A stretch of DNA of 64,000 nt, from contig NZ_CP085301.1 of NCBI RefSeq assembly GCF_020700235.1, forward strand, positions 1,798,001-1,862,000, written 5' to 3'. Below the pieces are notes generated by a model that saw only the letters and a list, made by a program, of their open reading frames with translations, was not told the origin of the DNA and ran no database searches. Positions 51,673 through 61,257 of this stretch are shown here, in pieces. Position 1 is the stretch's first letter, and every line of letters begins with the position of its first letter. Made by a program: the position numbers and the translations under genes. Origin of the DNA: Haladaptatus pallidirubidus (GTDB lineage Archaea; Halobacteriota; Halobacteria; Halobacteriales; Haladaptataceae).

Positions 51673-52086
51673 ATGAATTACAGTCACGGAAACCTGGACT
51701 GTGCCGGAAATCTGCACCACGTTGAACTGTGTACCACTAATCTGGAGGGATCGATTGGCTTTTGGGGATGGTTGTTGGGTGAATTGGGATACACGCCGAA
51801 GAACGACTGGGAGAATGGTCGTTCTTGGATTAAGGAGCCGACGTATATCGTCGTTAAACAAGCGGTCGACTCCGAACATCCATTCGACCGAGAGGCATCA
51901 GGATTGAATCACCTCGCGTTCCACGCCAGTTCTCGTGAGCAGGTTGATGAACTGACCACAGGTATTCGTGAGAGAGATGACTCGACGGTTCTCTATGAGG
52001 ACCAACATCCCTACGCAGGTGGATATTATGCGCTCTATTGTGAAGACCCGGAAGGTGTCAAGGTAGAGATCGTCGGGCCAGAGTAA
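51673..52086 (+). CDS. VOC family protein (glyoxalase-like)
   Basis: 137 residues from MNYSHGNLDCAGNLHHVELCTTNLEGSIGFWGWLLGELGY. The metal His is in LHHVEL, the second in LNHLAFHASSREQVDELT, and the Glu in GVKVEIVGPE. The pattern is that of bacterial VOC proteins (for example of Bacillus type) and codon choice is more A/T-rich than in the neighbours, hinting at transfer. A TTTAAAT about 120 nt upstream may be its promoter. Confidence 0.8.
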   Translation: MNYSHGNLDCAGNLHHVELCTTNLEGSIGFWGWLLGELGYTPKNDWENGRSWIKEPTYIVVKQAVDSEHPFDREASGLNHLAFHASSREQVDELTTGIRERDDSTVLYEDQHPYAGGYYALYCEDPEGVKVEIVGPE

Positions 52087-52237
52087 ATCGACCGATACGC
52101 GCCCGCTATTCAGCACGCTATCAAATTATCACTGATTGAGCATTTCAACGAGGTCAAACGGGACTACACCAACAAAATCAGTATTTCCAGACAGATCTTC
52201 TCGAACTCGCTTTCGCTTTGCCTCACCGAATCTCCTC

Positions 52238-54628
52238 TCATCTCACCAACTCTTCTATCATCTCGATTTCATCGACCGAAAGCCCGTAGGCCCGATACAC
52301 CAGTCGGTCGATGGCGGCATCAGTTCGGGCTATTTTTCGCTCCAACTCCTCCGCCCGCCGATTCGCCTCGATGAACTCGCGGGCGCTATCGGGTTCCGGA
52401 ACGCGGAGTGATTTCAGTCTGTCGAGGGGGGAGATTGTTTTCGTCGCCCGATTGGTGAACCCCTCGCGCGCCGCAGCTTGAGGGACGTACCGCGCGAGCA
52501 GATCGCGCCGTTCCGTGTTCCCTTCGAACACCAACGCCGGAATCGGGTCGGTTTCCGTGAACCCCCACGAATCGGTTTCAGACGCCCTGTCGGCTCTATT
52601 TTCCGAACCGTCGTCGGGTCGGTATCGCGCCGTCGCAGAAATAACGAGTTCGCGACTCTCCTCACGAACAATTTTCTCCGCCACCGACACGGTTCCGAGT
52701 CGAAGGCCATCCCGCGTTTCGCTCGTTTCGGACAGCATCGAATCGGTTCCGGCTTTCTGCGCCAATTCGCCCAATCGCGGGCCGTCCCCGTCCGGCAATC
52801 GAATTTCGATGGTTTCTCTTTCGCGTCGAAGATCGCTCATTCGCGCCGCGAGCGCGACCAGCGTCTCCCGCTCGGGTTCGCCGATTTCTGCCGGAACCGG
52901 CAGTCGGCGCGCGAACATCGGTTTGAATCGCAGGTATCCTCCGCTGACGTGAGTGCCGCCGTACACCTGTTGGAACCAGCAGGTCGCCACCGACGAGTTG
53001 ATGACTGCGAGGAGGTAGCGAATCGGCAGGTCGGAATCGGAACGAACGCTGTAGAGGGTGTTCAGGGCGTACAACCCCTCATCGTCGTAGGCCGCGACGG
53101 GGCGCTCGCTGATGTCCCGAAGGAGCAACTTTTCGGCCTCGAACACGTCCCGGTCGCGCAAACTACCGTACTCGCCGTCATCGATGAGGGAGGGGTCGAA
53201 TCGAATCCACTTTCCGCCCCACTCCAATCCGTACCGCGAGACATCGCCGCCGCTCACGAGTCGTTCGCAGTCCGGGCGGGGAGTGTCAACGACGAGCTTG
53301 TCCCGCACGTTTCCAGTGTGGATTCCCTCGGTTTGGCTGACGTGCGAACCCAGTTCGTCGTTTTCGCGGCGGAGTCGTTCCGCAATCGAAACGAACGTCG
53401 GGTCGATTCCGACCGGAATCACTCGGCCGCCGAGTTCGTCCACGAACGACCGCGAGAGGTGGCTTTCGACGGCTCCTGTCCTTTCCGTCTTTCCGATTGT
53501 TTCGCCCTGTCGAATCCGAATCGACTCCGTCGGCCCGGCACCCGCCTCGACGGTGACGACGAGCGGATAGACGCTGACGTCCGCGAAGACGGACACCTCC
53601 GAGACGTCCAGCAGTTCGACCAGACGATGCCGGTCGAGCAGATGGTCGCGGAGGGTTCGTCCGTACCGCGCCGTCGTCCACTTGTTCGGGACGACGCAGG
53701 ACACCCGCTCGCCGAGTTCGACCATTCGCTCCACGAACGGAACGTAGAGGTCGAACGCTCCTTTCACGGTGTCGAATTGCGATTTGAGCGCTGCTTTCCG
53801 TTCGTCCGAAATGTGCCGACTTCGGACGTAGGGGGGGTTGCCGACTACCGCATCGAAATCGTCCCTTTCGGCGTCGAACTGGCTCGCTCCGGGCCAGGTT
53901 GACAGCTCAGCCAGCGAATCGCCCACACGAAGATTTTCCGCGGGCCACAATCCGACTTCGAGCCACACCGCAGACCGGGCCAGCTCCACCGCCAGCGGGT
54001 CGATATCCACGCCGAAAACGCAGTTCTCGGCCACCGTTCTCCGCATCTCGTCCGATTCGTCGCCACGCAGTTCGGCCAGACGGTTGATTGCACAGGTCAG
54101 AAAATGGCCGCTTCCCATCGCCGGGTCGAGAACCGTCGCGTCCGGGTTTCCGGCGACTGCTCGTGACACGGCGTACTGAACCACGTTTTCGGGCGTGTAG
54201 TACGCGCCAACGGACGCCCGTTGCGTCGCGTCCTCCGTGAGTCGAACGTTCCCGTCGGAAACGGTCGGTTCGCAGTCGAGTAGTCGTTCGTAGATACCGC
54301 CGAGATGACGCGTTGTGAGTGTCTCGTATTCGATTTCTCCGAGAACGGATTCGAGTCTCGTCGCCGTCTCCGGCGGCAGCGACTCGAACAGGTTCCGCCG
54401 TTGTTCGAGTTCGTTTCCCTGCGCAAACGGCGGGTCGTCCCGTCCTCGCTCCGCGGAATAACCCGAAACGAGGGCGCGAAACACGCCGACGAGCGCGGCG
54501 TCGAACGCCTGTCGCGGGTCGATTTCCGCCTCGCGAAGCAAATCTCCCGTAACCAGTTCCAGGGCGCTCCGAACGCGTCCGCCGAATCGCTCCGCAGGTG
54601 GCCCGTCCGTGCCGCGGAGTTCGTCCAT
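52238..54628 (-). CDS. Eco57I-like adenine-specific DNA methyltransferase
   Basis: 796 residues. N6-adenine methyltransferase motifs: X in SVGAYYTPENVV (about 139-150), I in VLDPAMGSGHFL (166-177), II-III around FGVDIDPLAVELARSAV, and IV NPPY (264-267). The C-terminal half holds a TaqI-like specificity domain (WIRFDPSLIDDGEYGSLRDRDVFEAEKLLLRDISERP and PIRYLLAVINSS). No nuclease motif (PD-D/ExK) is visible in the first 130 residues, and no restriction gene adjoins. It could be an orphan modification enzyme or the methylase of a Type IIG-like system that lost its nuclease. Confidence 0.85.
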   Translation of the reverse strand: MDELRGTDGPPAERFGGRVRSALELVTGDLLREAEIDPRQAFDAALVGVFRALVSGYSAERGRDDPPFAQGNELEQRRNLFESLPPETATRLESVLGEIEYETLTTRHLGGIYERLLDCEPTVSDGNVRLTEDATQRASVGAYYTPENVVQYAVSRAVAGNPDATVLDPAMGSGHFLTCAINRLAELRGDESDEMRRTVAENCVFGVDIDPLAVELARSAVWLEVGLWPAENLRVGDSLAELSTWPGASQFDAERDDFDAVVGNPPYVRSRHISDERKAALKSQFDTVKGAFDLYVPFVERMVELGERVSCVVPNKWTTARYGRTLRDHLLDRHRLVELLDVSEVSVFADVSVYPLVVTVEAGAGPTESIRIRQGETIGKTERTGAVESHLSRSFVDELGGRVIPVGIDPTFVSIAERLRRENDELGSHVSQTEGIHTGNVRDKLVVDTPRPDCERLVSGGDVSRYGLEWGGKWIRFDPSLIDDGEYGSLRDRDVFEAEKLLLRDISERPVAAYDDEGLYALNTLYSVRSDSDLPIRYLLAVINSSVATCWFQQVYGGTHVSGGYLRFKPMFARRLPVPAEIGEPERETLVALAARMSDLRRERETIEIRLPDGDGPRLGELAQKAGTDSMLSETSETRDGLRLGTVSVAEKIVREESRELVISATARYRPDDGSENRADRASETDSWGFTETDPIPALVFEGNTERRDLLARYVPQAAAREGFTNRATKTISPLDRLKSLRVPEPDSAREFIEANRRAEELERKIARTDAAIDRLVYRAYGLSVDEIEMIEELVR

Positions 54629-54722
54629 TGCTTCTACCTCACTCTGGGATCGGATAAGTTTTCACCCAGCTTACAAGGCTGATTCCACATAGGGCGGGGA
54701 ACAGTACGGAACGAGCGGTCGC

Positions 54723-54995
54723 TCACTCCGCGTAGAGCGAGTAGGCGATCGCGGCGAAGCCGATCGCGGTGAGCGCGCTTTCGATGACGAGGACGAGGTT
54801 GCGGTCGATTTGGAACGCTTGGTCAGCGATTCCGGCGAGGAACGCGCCGAGGGTGACGATGCCGAACCCGATTGCCAGTAACCGAAGCGCTTGCGACCCG
54901 GTTCGGCGGTACGCCTTGAACGCGAAGTACGTTATCACCCCTCCGAGGGCGAGCGTGAGCGTTTTGAGCACGATGACGATTGGTGAGACGTTCAT
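54723..54995 (-). CDS. DUF7521 family membrane protein
   Basis: 90 residues from MNVSPIVIVLKTLTLALGGVITYFAFKAYRRTGSQAL, three hydrophobic helices (VLKTLTLALGGVITYFAF, LRLLAIGFGIVTLGAFLAGIA, LVIESALTAIGFAAIAYSLY). Its start overlaps the stop of the HTH gene by 4 bp. The pair is common in haloarchaea. Function unknown. Confidence 0.8.
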   Translation of the reverse strand: MNVSPIVIVLKTLTLALGGVITYFAFKAYRRTGSQALRLLAIGFGIVTLGAFLAGIADQAFQIDRNLVLVIESALTAIGFAAIAYSLYAE

Positions 54996-55363
54996 GTTTC
55001 CTTTCGTACCTCCGACCACAGCCGTTCGAGACGCTCGTCGGTCGTTCGCGGCGGGCGCTCTATCGTTACGTCGAACTCACAGTCGTCCGTCAGCGAGATG
55101 TTCACCGATTCGACGGCGAGTCGGTATCTGGACGTATGATGGCCATCTTCGCGGATTTTGGTCAACTCCCTGACGAGAGATGCCGCAGTGAGCATATCCA
55201 GTTTTCGGTAGAGCGTCGAGAGCGGAATGTCGGTTTCGTCGGCGAGTTCGCGCGCGGTCTGCGGGTCGTTTAACTCCATGATGATTCGTCGGCAGGCGGG
55301 GTCGTCGAGAGCTGCGAGTACGTCCTGCAACTCGGGCGCGTCGTCTGCCAAATCCCGCACCAT
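54992..55363 (-). CDS. Winged-helix (ArsR-like) regulator of the DUF7521 pair
   Basis: 123 residues: LADDAPELQDVLAALDDPACRRIIMELNDPQTARELADETDIPLSTLYRKLDMLTAASLVREL is a winged helix with recognition helix IPLSTLYRKL. The C-terminal part (residues about 85-123) has a strand-rich ending with Arg-rich RPPRTTDERLERLW. Translationally coupled to the membrane protein, so it may control its own operon in response to a membrane state; this is inference. Confidence 0.8.
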   Translation of the reverse strand: MVRDLADDAPELQDVLAALDDPACRRIIMELNDPQTARELADETDIPLSTLYRKLDMLTAASLVRELTKIREDGHHTSRYRLAVESVNISLTDDCEFDVTIERPPRTTDERLERLWSEVRKET

Positions 55364-55463
55364 TCGAATTCGTCTTCCGCGTCTCGATACATAATTGGTT
55401 CGACTACTGGCATCGTTTTCATTCTCCGAGAATCACCGAAAATCGAGTGACGATGCGGTGACC

Positions 55464-55483
55464 CACCCCGTCATTTCCGCTGT
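55464..55483 (-). repeat. Distal copy of the origin repeat (ORB-like)
   Basis: Minus-strand ACAGCGGAAATGACGGGGTG, directly adjoining the stop codon of the copper ATPase gene and about 24 kb from the main cluster. Confidence 0.75.
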
Positions 55484-58120
55484 TCAGCGGCGAATGTCGA
55501 AGAGTTCGTAGTCGTGGTCGGGAACGTATCTCCTGAACAACAGGCTGTTTCCGAGCACGCTCACGCTGGAGAAGGCCATCGCGGCCGCCGCGAGCGCGGG
55601 CTGCAGGAGTCCGAGCGAGGCTAGCGGAATCATCGCCGTGTTGTATCCCAACGCCCAGAAGAGATTTTGCTTGATTTTCGAGAGCGTCCCCTCCGAGATG
55701 CGGATGGCTTTCACGACGTCCCGCAGGTCGTCCCGCATGAGCGTCACGTCCGCGGCTTCGATAGCCACGTCGGTTCCGCTTCCGATGGCGGTTCCGACGT
55801 ATGCCGACGCGAGTGCGGGCGCGTCGTTCACGCCGTCGCCGACCATCATCGCTCGTTTGCCCTCCGACTGCACATCCTCGATGACGTCCGCTTTCTGGTC
55901 GGGTAAGACTTCGGCGCGGACGCTTCCGGGGTCGATTCCGACCCGCTCGGCCACTGCTTCGGCGGTTCGCTCGTTGTCGCCCGTGAGCATGAGTACGTCA
56001 AGTCCCCGCGCTTTGAGGTCGCTCACGGCCTCCCCTGCGCTCTCTTTTACCTCGTCGGCGTCCGCGACGACGCCGACGAGGTATCCGTCCGCGGCGACGA
56101 GCATGGCCGTCTTCCCCTCGTGTTCGAGGCGCTCCATCGCGTCGCTCGCGGGAGTCGGGTCGATTCCCTCGTCGCGCATGAGTTTCCGATTGCCGACGAC
56201 GACCTCGCCGTGACTCGTCTTCGCGCGAACCCCGTGGCCGGGGACGTTTTCGAACGAACTCGGTTCCACGACTTCGATACCCCGCTCGCGCGCGCCGTCC
56301 ACGATGGCGCGCGCGAGCGGGTGTTCGCTTCCGCGTTCCGCGCTGGCCGCCGCGGCGAGGACGAACTCCTCGGTGAGTTCATCCTCGGGTTCGAGTTCGT
56401 CCACCAGCGTTTCGGTTCCGCCATCGGTGGTTCTGTCTACGACTCCCCCATCAGTCGTCGGTTCGAGGGCGACCACATCGGTCAGGTGCATTTTGCCTTC
56501 GGTGAGGGTGCCGGTTTTGTCGAAGACGACCGTATCGGTGTCCCGCACGCGCTCAAGCACATCGCCACCTTTGAACAGGACGCCGGTTCGCGCACCGATT
56601 GCGGTGCCGACCATCGTGGCCGTCGGGGTCGCGAGTCCCAGCGCGCAGGGGCAGGCGATGAGCACCGCGCTGGCGAAGACGACGACGGCGAACTCGAATC
56701 CCGAGACGCTTCCCCCAGCTATTTCCGGGCCGCCCGCAACCGGACTCCAGAGCGGAAGCGCGTTCACGAATCCGGCGAGAACTTCGGGAAAGAGATACCA
56801 GACGGCGCCCCAGAACAGCGCGTTGGCGATGACCGCCGGAACGAAGTACGCGCTGATTCTGTCCGCGAGGTTCTGAATTTCGGGTTGGCGGGCTTGGGCA
56901 TCTTTCACCATCTGGACGATTTGCTGGAGGGCGGTTTCGCCTCCGACCCTCGTCGCCCGAACCGTGAGCATTCCGTTTTCGTTGATGGTCGCGCCGATGA
57001 CTTCGTCGCCGTCCTCTTTTTCGACCGGCACCGACTCGCCGGTTACCATCGACTCATCAACCGCGCTTTCGCCGTCCACGACGACGCCGTCGGTCGGAAT
57101 CTTCTCGCCGGGACGGACGCGAAGTTGGTTGCCGACTTCGACCTCCTCCAGCGGTATTTCGCGCTCCTCCCCGTTTTCGACCACGATTGCGGTGTCGGCT
57201 TCCAGTTCGAGCAGTTCGCGCAGGGCGTCGCTGGTCCTGCCCTTCGAGCGCGCCTCCAACCAGTTGCCCATCGTGATGAATACGAGGATGAGCACCGCGC
57301 TGTCGAAGTAGGTGCCGCCGGGAACGAACGCGAGCATGACCGCGACGCTGTAGAGGTAGGCCGTGGTCGAACCCAGCGCGATGAGCACGTCCATGTTCGC
57401 CGTCCGGTTCTTGACGAGTGCCTTATACGAGTTCTCGTAGAACTCCTTGCCCAGGAGGATTTGGACGGGCGTTGCCAGCAGGAACTGGACGACCTGCATA
57501 TCCACGCCGAACAGCGTCTCGCCGAGCAGTTCCGGGAAGAACAGGTGCTCGAACATGAAGGCGAGAAGCGGAAGCGCGAGGACGGCCCCGAACAGCGTCA
57601 GTCGGAACTGCTTGCGAATCTCGGCGTCGCGGGCCGCTTGGCGTGCGTCGCCCTCGCTCCCATTTTCACTGCCGTTTCCATCAGCAGTTTCAGTCTGCCC
57701 CTCTTCACGAACCGGGGCGTACCCTGCATCCTCGATGGCTGCATAGAAATCTGAAACGGTCGCCTTGGCGGGATTGTACTCGACGCTGGCCTCGTCGGTG
57801 GCGAAGTTGGCGTCGGCGCTGATGACGCCGGGTGCCGAGTTGAGGGCTGTCTCCACCGATTCCGAGCAGTTCGCACAGGACATGTCGGTGATTCCTACCG
57901 TCGTCGTCGCGCGAACCGGGTCGTAGCCAGCGTCCTCGACGGCCGCGTAGATTTCGGCCAGTGAGATCTCCTCGGGGTCGTACTCGACGTTGGCTTCGTC
58001 GGTGGCGAAATTGACGTTCGCCTCCTGTACCCCGTCGAGCGATTCGAGCGCCTCGGTGACTGTCCCCGAGCAGTTCGAACAACTCATCCCGCGGATGTCG
58101 AGGTGCATTTTTTGCGTCAC
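55484..58120 (-). CDS. copA: Copper-exporting P1B-type ATPase
   Basis: 878 residues, start taken at GTG 58120 because the upstream sequence AAGGAGACAATC is a strong Shine-Dalgarno site with 6-nt spacing; ATGs at 58159 and 58108 are alternatives. Two heavy-metal domains with GMSCSNCSG and DMSCANCSE (CxxC) head the protein, followed by eight helices with CPC in [12 protein letters not shown], the phosphorylation motif [13 protein letters not shown] (MVTGESVP), SEHPLA and GDGVNDAP. It exports Cu+ from the cytoplasm at ATP cost. No CopZ or CopR gene was recognised nearby. Confidence 0.95.
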   Translation of the reverse strand: MTQKMHLDIRGMSCSNCSGTVTEALESLDGVQEANVNFATDEANVEYDPEEISLAEIYAAVEDAGYDPVRATTTVGITDMSCANCSESVETALNSAPGVISADANFATDEASVEYNPAKATVSDFYAAIEDAGYAPVREEGQTETADGNGSENGSEGDARQAARDAEIRKQFRLTLFGAVLALPLLAFMFEHLFFPELLGETLFGVDMQVVQFLLATPVQILLGKEFYENSYKALVKNRTANMDVLIALGSTTAYLYSVAVMLAFVPGGTYFDSAVLILVFITMGNWLEARSKGRTSDALRELLELEADTAIVVENGEEREIPLEEVEVGNQLRVRPGEKIPTDGVVVDGESAVDESMVTGESVPVEKEDGDEVIGATINENGMLTVRATRVGGETALQQIVQMVKDAQARQPEIQNLADRISAYFVPAVIANALFWGAVWYLFPEVLAGFVNALPLWSPVAGGPEIAGGSVSGFEFAVVVFASAVLIACPCALGLATPTATMVGTAIGARTGVLFKGGDVLERVRDTDTVVFDKTGTLTEGKMHLTDVVALEPTTDGGVVDRTTDGGTETLVDELEPEDELTEEFVLAAAASAERGSEHPLARAIVDGARERGIEVVEPSSFENVPGHGVRAKTSHGEVVVGNRKLMRDEGIDPTPASDAMERLEHEGKTAMLVAADGYLVGVVADADEVKESAGEAVSDLKARGLDVLMLTGDNERTAEAVAERVGIDPGSVRAEVLPDQKADVIEDVQSEGKRAMMVGDGVNDAPALASAYVGTAIGSGTDVAIEAADVTLMRDDLRDVVKAIRISEGTLSKIKQNLFWALGYNTAMIPLASLGLLQPALAAAAMAFSSVSVLGNSLLFRRYVPDHDYELFDIRR

Positions 58121-58314
58121 GATTGTCTCCTTACGTTCGTCTAGGGGAGGCTTCTTCATTCACGTTGTCCTTTAGAAACGAGCGATTCGAGCCACAGAGA
58201 CCTTGGATAATGAGATGAAAAACGAATCAAATCATGTCTCCGAATTCATTTCCTTGAAATTCGTTTTCCGTCGCGATTCGCTCCATCTATCCGTGGATTT
58301 TTAAGTCAATACGA

Positions 58315-58328
58315 AGTCAAATTTGACT
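58315..58328. promoter_or_regulatory. Perfect 14-bp palindrome before lipoprotein gene
   Basis: AGTCAAATTTGACT is perfectly self-complementary and ends 1 bp before the ATG at 58330. A TATA-like TTTTTAAG lies upstream (around 58299-58304). A regulator bound there would block transcription start. Confidence 0.5.
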
Positions 58329-58329
58329 G

Positions 58330-59163
58330 ATGCGTCGCGCCCTCCTCGCAATCGCCCTCTCGCTGTTGCTCTCCACCGCCGGATGCAGTACGTTTCTCGG
58401 TATCGACGGTCGGAATCCAGATTCGAACCCAGCTACGACGACTACATCGCCTTCGAGTGAACTCGTGCCTGGTCTCTCCACGGACGGCCTGACGAATCGG
58501 TTCGACCTCGTCGATGCACACTCTCGCGTTTTGCAGGAGGATTCCTACACGATGCGAGTTCGTAGCGTCGGGAAACTCGATGGAAACGTTTCGTATCGGT
58601 ACAACGCGACCGAACGCCGCGGAGAGAACGGTAGCCACCACGATTTCGCCGTCCGTCAGACGACGAACTCCTCGACGCGGATTCGTTCCTATCGAAAGGG
58701 TGTGTGGTCGAACGGCGACCTGAGACTCTCGATGCAGGAGAGAAACGACAACACGACGTACAGACGAGGTTCCGTCGGCCATCTGAACCCATCGCAAAAT
58801 AATCCGCCCTTGTACTCCCAAAATCGTAATCAACTTCAGTCGCTTTTGCTGGCGTTCGACGTCACGAGCGTCAAGCGGATCGACGCCGACTCCGGAACGC
58901 CGCGGTATCGCGTCACGGCGTCCGAACTCGCGAATCGCGACGCACTTTCGCACTATCTCGAATCGGTGGCAAACGCTTCGCTCGTTTTCGTCGTGGATAC
59001 GTGGGGACTGATTCATCAGTATCAGTTCGAAGCGACCGGAATGGCTGACGACCAACCTGCGCGAATCACGGAGTCGATGCGAATTTCGGACATCGGACGA
59101 ACGACCGTCTCGCGGCCGTCGTGGTACGGACAGGCAATGGAAACAGGGAACAGTTCTCGGTGA
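58330..59163 (+). CDS. DUF7537 family lipoprotein
   Basis: 277 residues: MRRALLAIALSLLLSTAGC is a signal peptide with lipobox Cys19, followed by a Thr/Ser/Pro-rich linker. The mature part has LVDAHSRVLQEDSYTMRVRSVGKLDGNVSYRYN and VVDTWGLIHQYQFEATGM, characteristic of a haloarchaeal lipoprotein family with an LppX/LolA-like fold (DUF7537). It sits outside the membrane; role unknown. Divergent from copA. Confidence 0.82.
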   Translation: MRRALLAIALSLLLSTAGCSTFLGIDGRNPDSNPATTTTSPSSELVPGLSTDGLTNRFDLVDAHSRVLQEDSYTMRVRSVGKLDGNVSYRYNATERRGENGSHHDFAVRQTTNSSTRIRSYRKGVWSNGDLRLSMQERNDNTTYRRGSVGHLNPSQNNPPLYSQNRNQLQSLLLAFDVTSVKRIDADSGTPRYRVTASELANRDALSHYLESVANASLVFVVDTWGLIHQYQFEATGMADDQPARITESMRISDIGRTTVSRPSWYGQAMETGNSSR

Positions 59164-59174
59164 TAGGACGGATT

Positions 59175-59567
59175 TTACCGCCGACTCGCTTGCGCCTGCT
59201 CCGGCAGCGACGCGGTTCGCGCTTCTCGCATGACGCGCCCGCCGAGCGCCGCCAGCAGGACCCCGACAACTGCGTCGCCCCAGAGAGGAAGGGGCCCGGC
59301 GGTCGGAACGACGAAGGGCCGCGTCACCTGCCAGAGACCGAGAAGTCCGAGGAGGCCACCAGCCGCGATGCTCACCCGGCGGTTCCGCCACGAGCAGACG
59401 AGCCCGTAGAAAGCAAGGAGCAGGACGGCGACGCCGACGACCATGTCGTTCCAGAAGTTCGACGCGAACATCACCTCGTAGACGACGAACGGTGCGAGTA
59501 GTAACCACATACCGATTGGTATGCCCGCCAAAATCGTCCTTTTTCCTCCGCTTGAATTTCGACTCAT
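59175..59567 (-). CDS. SPW repeat membrane protein
   Basis: 130 residues from MSRNSSGGKRTILAGIPIGMWLLLAPFVVYEVMF. The two repeats read LLLAPFVVYEVMFASNFWNDMVVGVAVLLLAFYGLV and GLWQVTRPFVVPTAGPLPLWGDAVVGVLLAALGG. Two more helices are present. The longer frame to 59831 runs into the promoter of the next gene. Related to the protein at 16961-17377. Confidence 0.82.
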   Translation of the reverse strand: MSRNSSGGKRTILAGIPIGMWLLLAPFVVYEVMFASNFWNDMVVGVAVLLLAFYGLVCSWRNRRVSIAAGGLLGLLGLWQVTRPFVVPTAGPLPLWGDAVVGVLLAALGGRVMREARTASLPEQAQASRR

Positions 59568-59700
59568 ACCGTTTCCCCCCTCATTGTCCTGTACCCCAGA
59601 CGACCGTTCTGCCGATAAGTCGAACGGCTGTGTCAACAGTTCAACTTTCACTATTACAAATCTAGTTGTTTTATCCACACGGGTCGCGTAGACGCCGTCG

Positions 59701-60195
59701 ATGCGCGAAACTGCGCCGCTTTCGGATTCGCATACCGTGATGAGTGAAATTCTGATGCCGAACGACGCGAACAACCTCGGTCGGGCACTCGGCGGCTCCG
59801 TTCTCCACTGGATGGACATCTGTGCCGCCATCGCGTCCCGTCGGTTTTCCCGACGGCAGGTCGTTACGGCGTCGATGGATCACGTCGATTTCCTCGGTCC
59901 CATCGACCTCGGCGACATCGTTACCGTCGAAGGGTACGTCTTCGAAACCGGGCGGACGAGCATGGATGCGTTGGTCAACGTCCGAGCGGAACGCCCGAGC
60001 GAGAACGAAACGCAGGATACCGCGACGTCGTTTTTCACGATGGTCGCGCTGGACGAAGACGAACGACCCGCGTCGGTTCCGGAGGTCTGCTGTCCGACCG
60101 ACGAGCAAGAAACCTTCCGCGACGACGCCCTCCGGCGCCGTCACAAACGCAGGGAATCGTTGGAATCCGCGGATTCGCCCGAACCGTCGGTTTAA
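59701..60195 (+). CDS. Acyl-CoA thioesterase (hotdog fold)
   Basis: 164 residues: LMPNDANNLGRALGGSVLHWMDICAAIASRRFSRRQVVTASMDHVDFLGPIDLGDIVTVEGYVFETGRTSM is the hotdog core with Asn/Asp catalytic residues (the N-D in PNDANNLGRALGG) typical of YciA/BACH-type acyl-CoA thioesterases. It hydrolyses acyl-CoA to free acid and CoA; chain length unknown. The acidic C-terminal tail is a halophilic feature. Confidence 0.88.
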   Translation: MRETAPLSDSHTVMSEILMPNDANNLGRALGGSVLHWMDICAAIASRRFSRRQVVTASMDHVDFLGPIDLGDIVTVEGYVFETGRTSMDALVNVRAERPSENETQDTATSFFTMVALDEDERPASVPEVCCPTDEQETFRDDALRRRHKRRESLESADSPEPSV

Positions 60196-60231
60196 ACGGG
60201 TCGAACCACAGATTCGCACTTTGACAGGTCG

Positions 60232-61227
60232 CTACGACCAGTCGAGCGACCCGCCGCTCTGATACTCCGTGACCTGGGTTTCGAAGAAGTTCTTTTCCTT
60301 GTTCAGGTCGGTTTGTTCGGACATCCACGGGAACGGATTGTTGGTTCCGTACCGTTCGGGGAGGTCAAGCTGTTCCAATCGGCGGTCGGCGATGTGTTCG
60401 ACGTAGTCGGCGAACTGCTCGGCGCTCATGCCGAGTATCTCGTTCGGACACGCCTCGTACGCGTAGATTTTCTCCAATTCGACGGCTTCCGTAATGAGGT
60501 CGATGACCTCGCCGCCGAACTCGTCCGTCCAGATACCGGGATTCTCCGCTCGAATCTCGTTAATGAGGTCGATGCCGAATCCGAGGTGAAGCGATTCGTC
60601 GCGCATGATGTACTCGAACTGCTGGCCGATTCCGACCATCTTGTTCTGGCGTTTCAGACCGAGCATCATGGCGAATCCGGCGTAGAAGAAGATTCCCTCC
60701 ATAATAACGTAGAACCCGACGAGGTCGCGGACGAACTCGCGAATATCCTCCTCCGTTTCGATGGTGAAATCGGGCCGATTGATGGCACGGGTGAGGTTCA
60801 CGACGAACTCGTCTTTTTCCTCGATGGAGGGAACCCGTTCGTACATCCCGTAGAGGTGGTCGGGTTCGAAGCCGAGCGAATCACAGCAGTAGATGAACGT
60901 GTCCGTGTGAATCGCCTCCTCGTAGGCCTGTCGAAGGAGGTACTGCCTGCATTCGGGGGCGGTCACGTACTCGTACAGCGCGAGGACGATGTTGTTTGCG
61001 GTGAGCGATTCGGCGGTCGAGAAGAAACCGAGGTTCCACTCGATGAGTTGGCGTTCGGCGTCCGAGAGAGCGTCTCCGTTCCACTGGGAGACGTCGTCCT
61101 GCATCGGGATTTCCTGCGGTACCCAGTTGTTGTTGACGCCTGCTTCGTAGTACTCGCGCGCCCAGTCGTAGTTTATCGGCAGTATCTTGTTCGGGTCGTG
61201 TTCCGCGTTGTTGTTGATAATCGGCAT
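60232..61227 (-). CDS. nrdB: Ribonucleotide-diphosphate reductase beta subunit, class Ic-like
   Basis: 331 residues. Metal ligands are Glu73, Glu104, His107, Glu177, Glu211 and His214. The position of the radical tyrosine (+4 from His107) is Phe111 (EEAIHTDTF). First-ligand Glu with Phe in place of Tyr is the pattern of class Ic subunits (Mn/Fe cofactor in Chlamydia). Together with NrdA it makes deoxyribonucleotides. It ends the operon nrdR-nrdA-nrdB, 30 bp after nrdA. Confidence 0.92.
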   Translation of the reverse strand: MPIINNNAEHDPNKILPINYDWAREYYEAGVNNNWVPQEIPMQDDVSQWNGDALSDAERQLIEWNLGFFSTAESLTANNIVLALYEYVTAPECRQYLLRQAYEEAIHTDTFIYCCDSLGFEPDHLYGMYERVPSIEEKDEFVVNLTRAINRPDFTIETEEDIREFVRDLVGFYVIMEGIFFYAGFAMMLGLKRQNKMVGIGQQFEYIMRDESLHLGFGIDLINEIRAENPGIWTDEFGGEVIDLITEAVELEKIYAYEACPNEILGMSAEQFADYVEHIADRRLEQLDLPERYGTNNPFPWMSEQTDLNKEKNFFETQVTEYQSGGSLDWS

Positions 61228-61257
61228 GGGTTGTGTGCAAAATCGTTTCTTTTCGCT

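Noticed and set aside
52130..52235. Short frame with IEHFNEVKRDY... as protein fragment
   Set aside because: Looks protein-like but too short, without start, stop context or recognised family.
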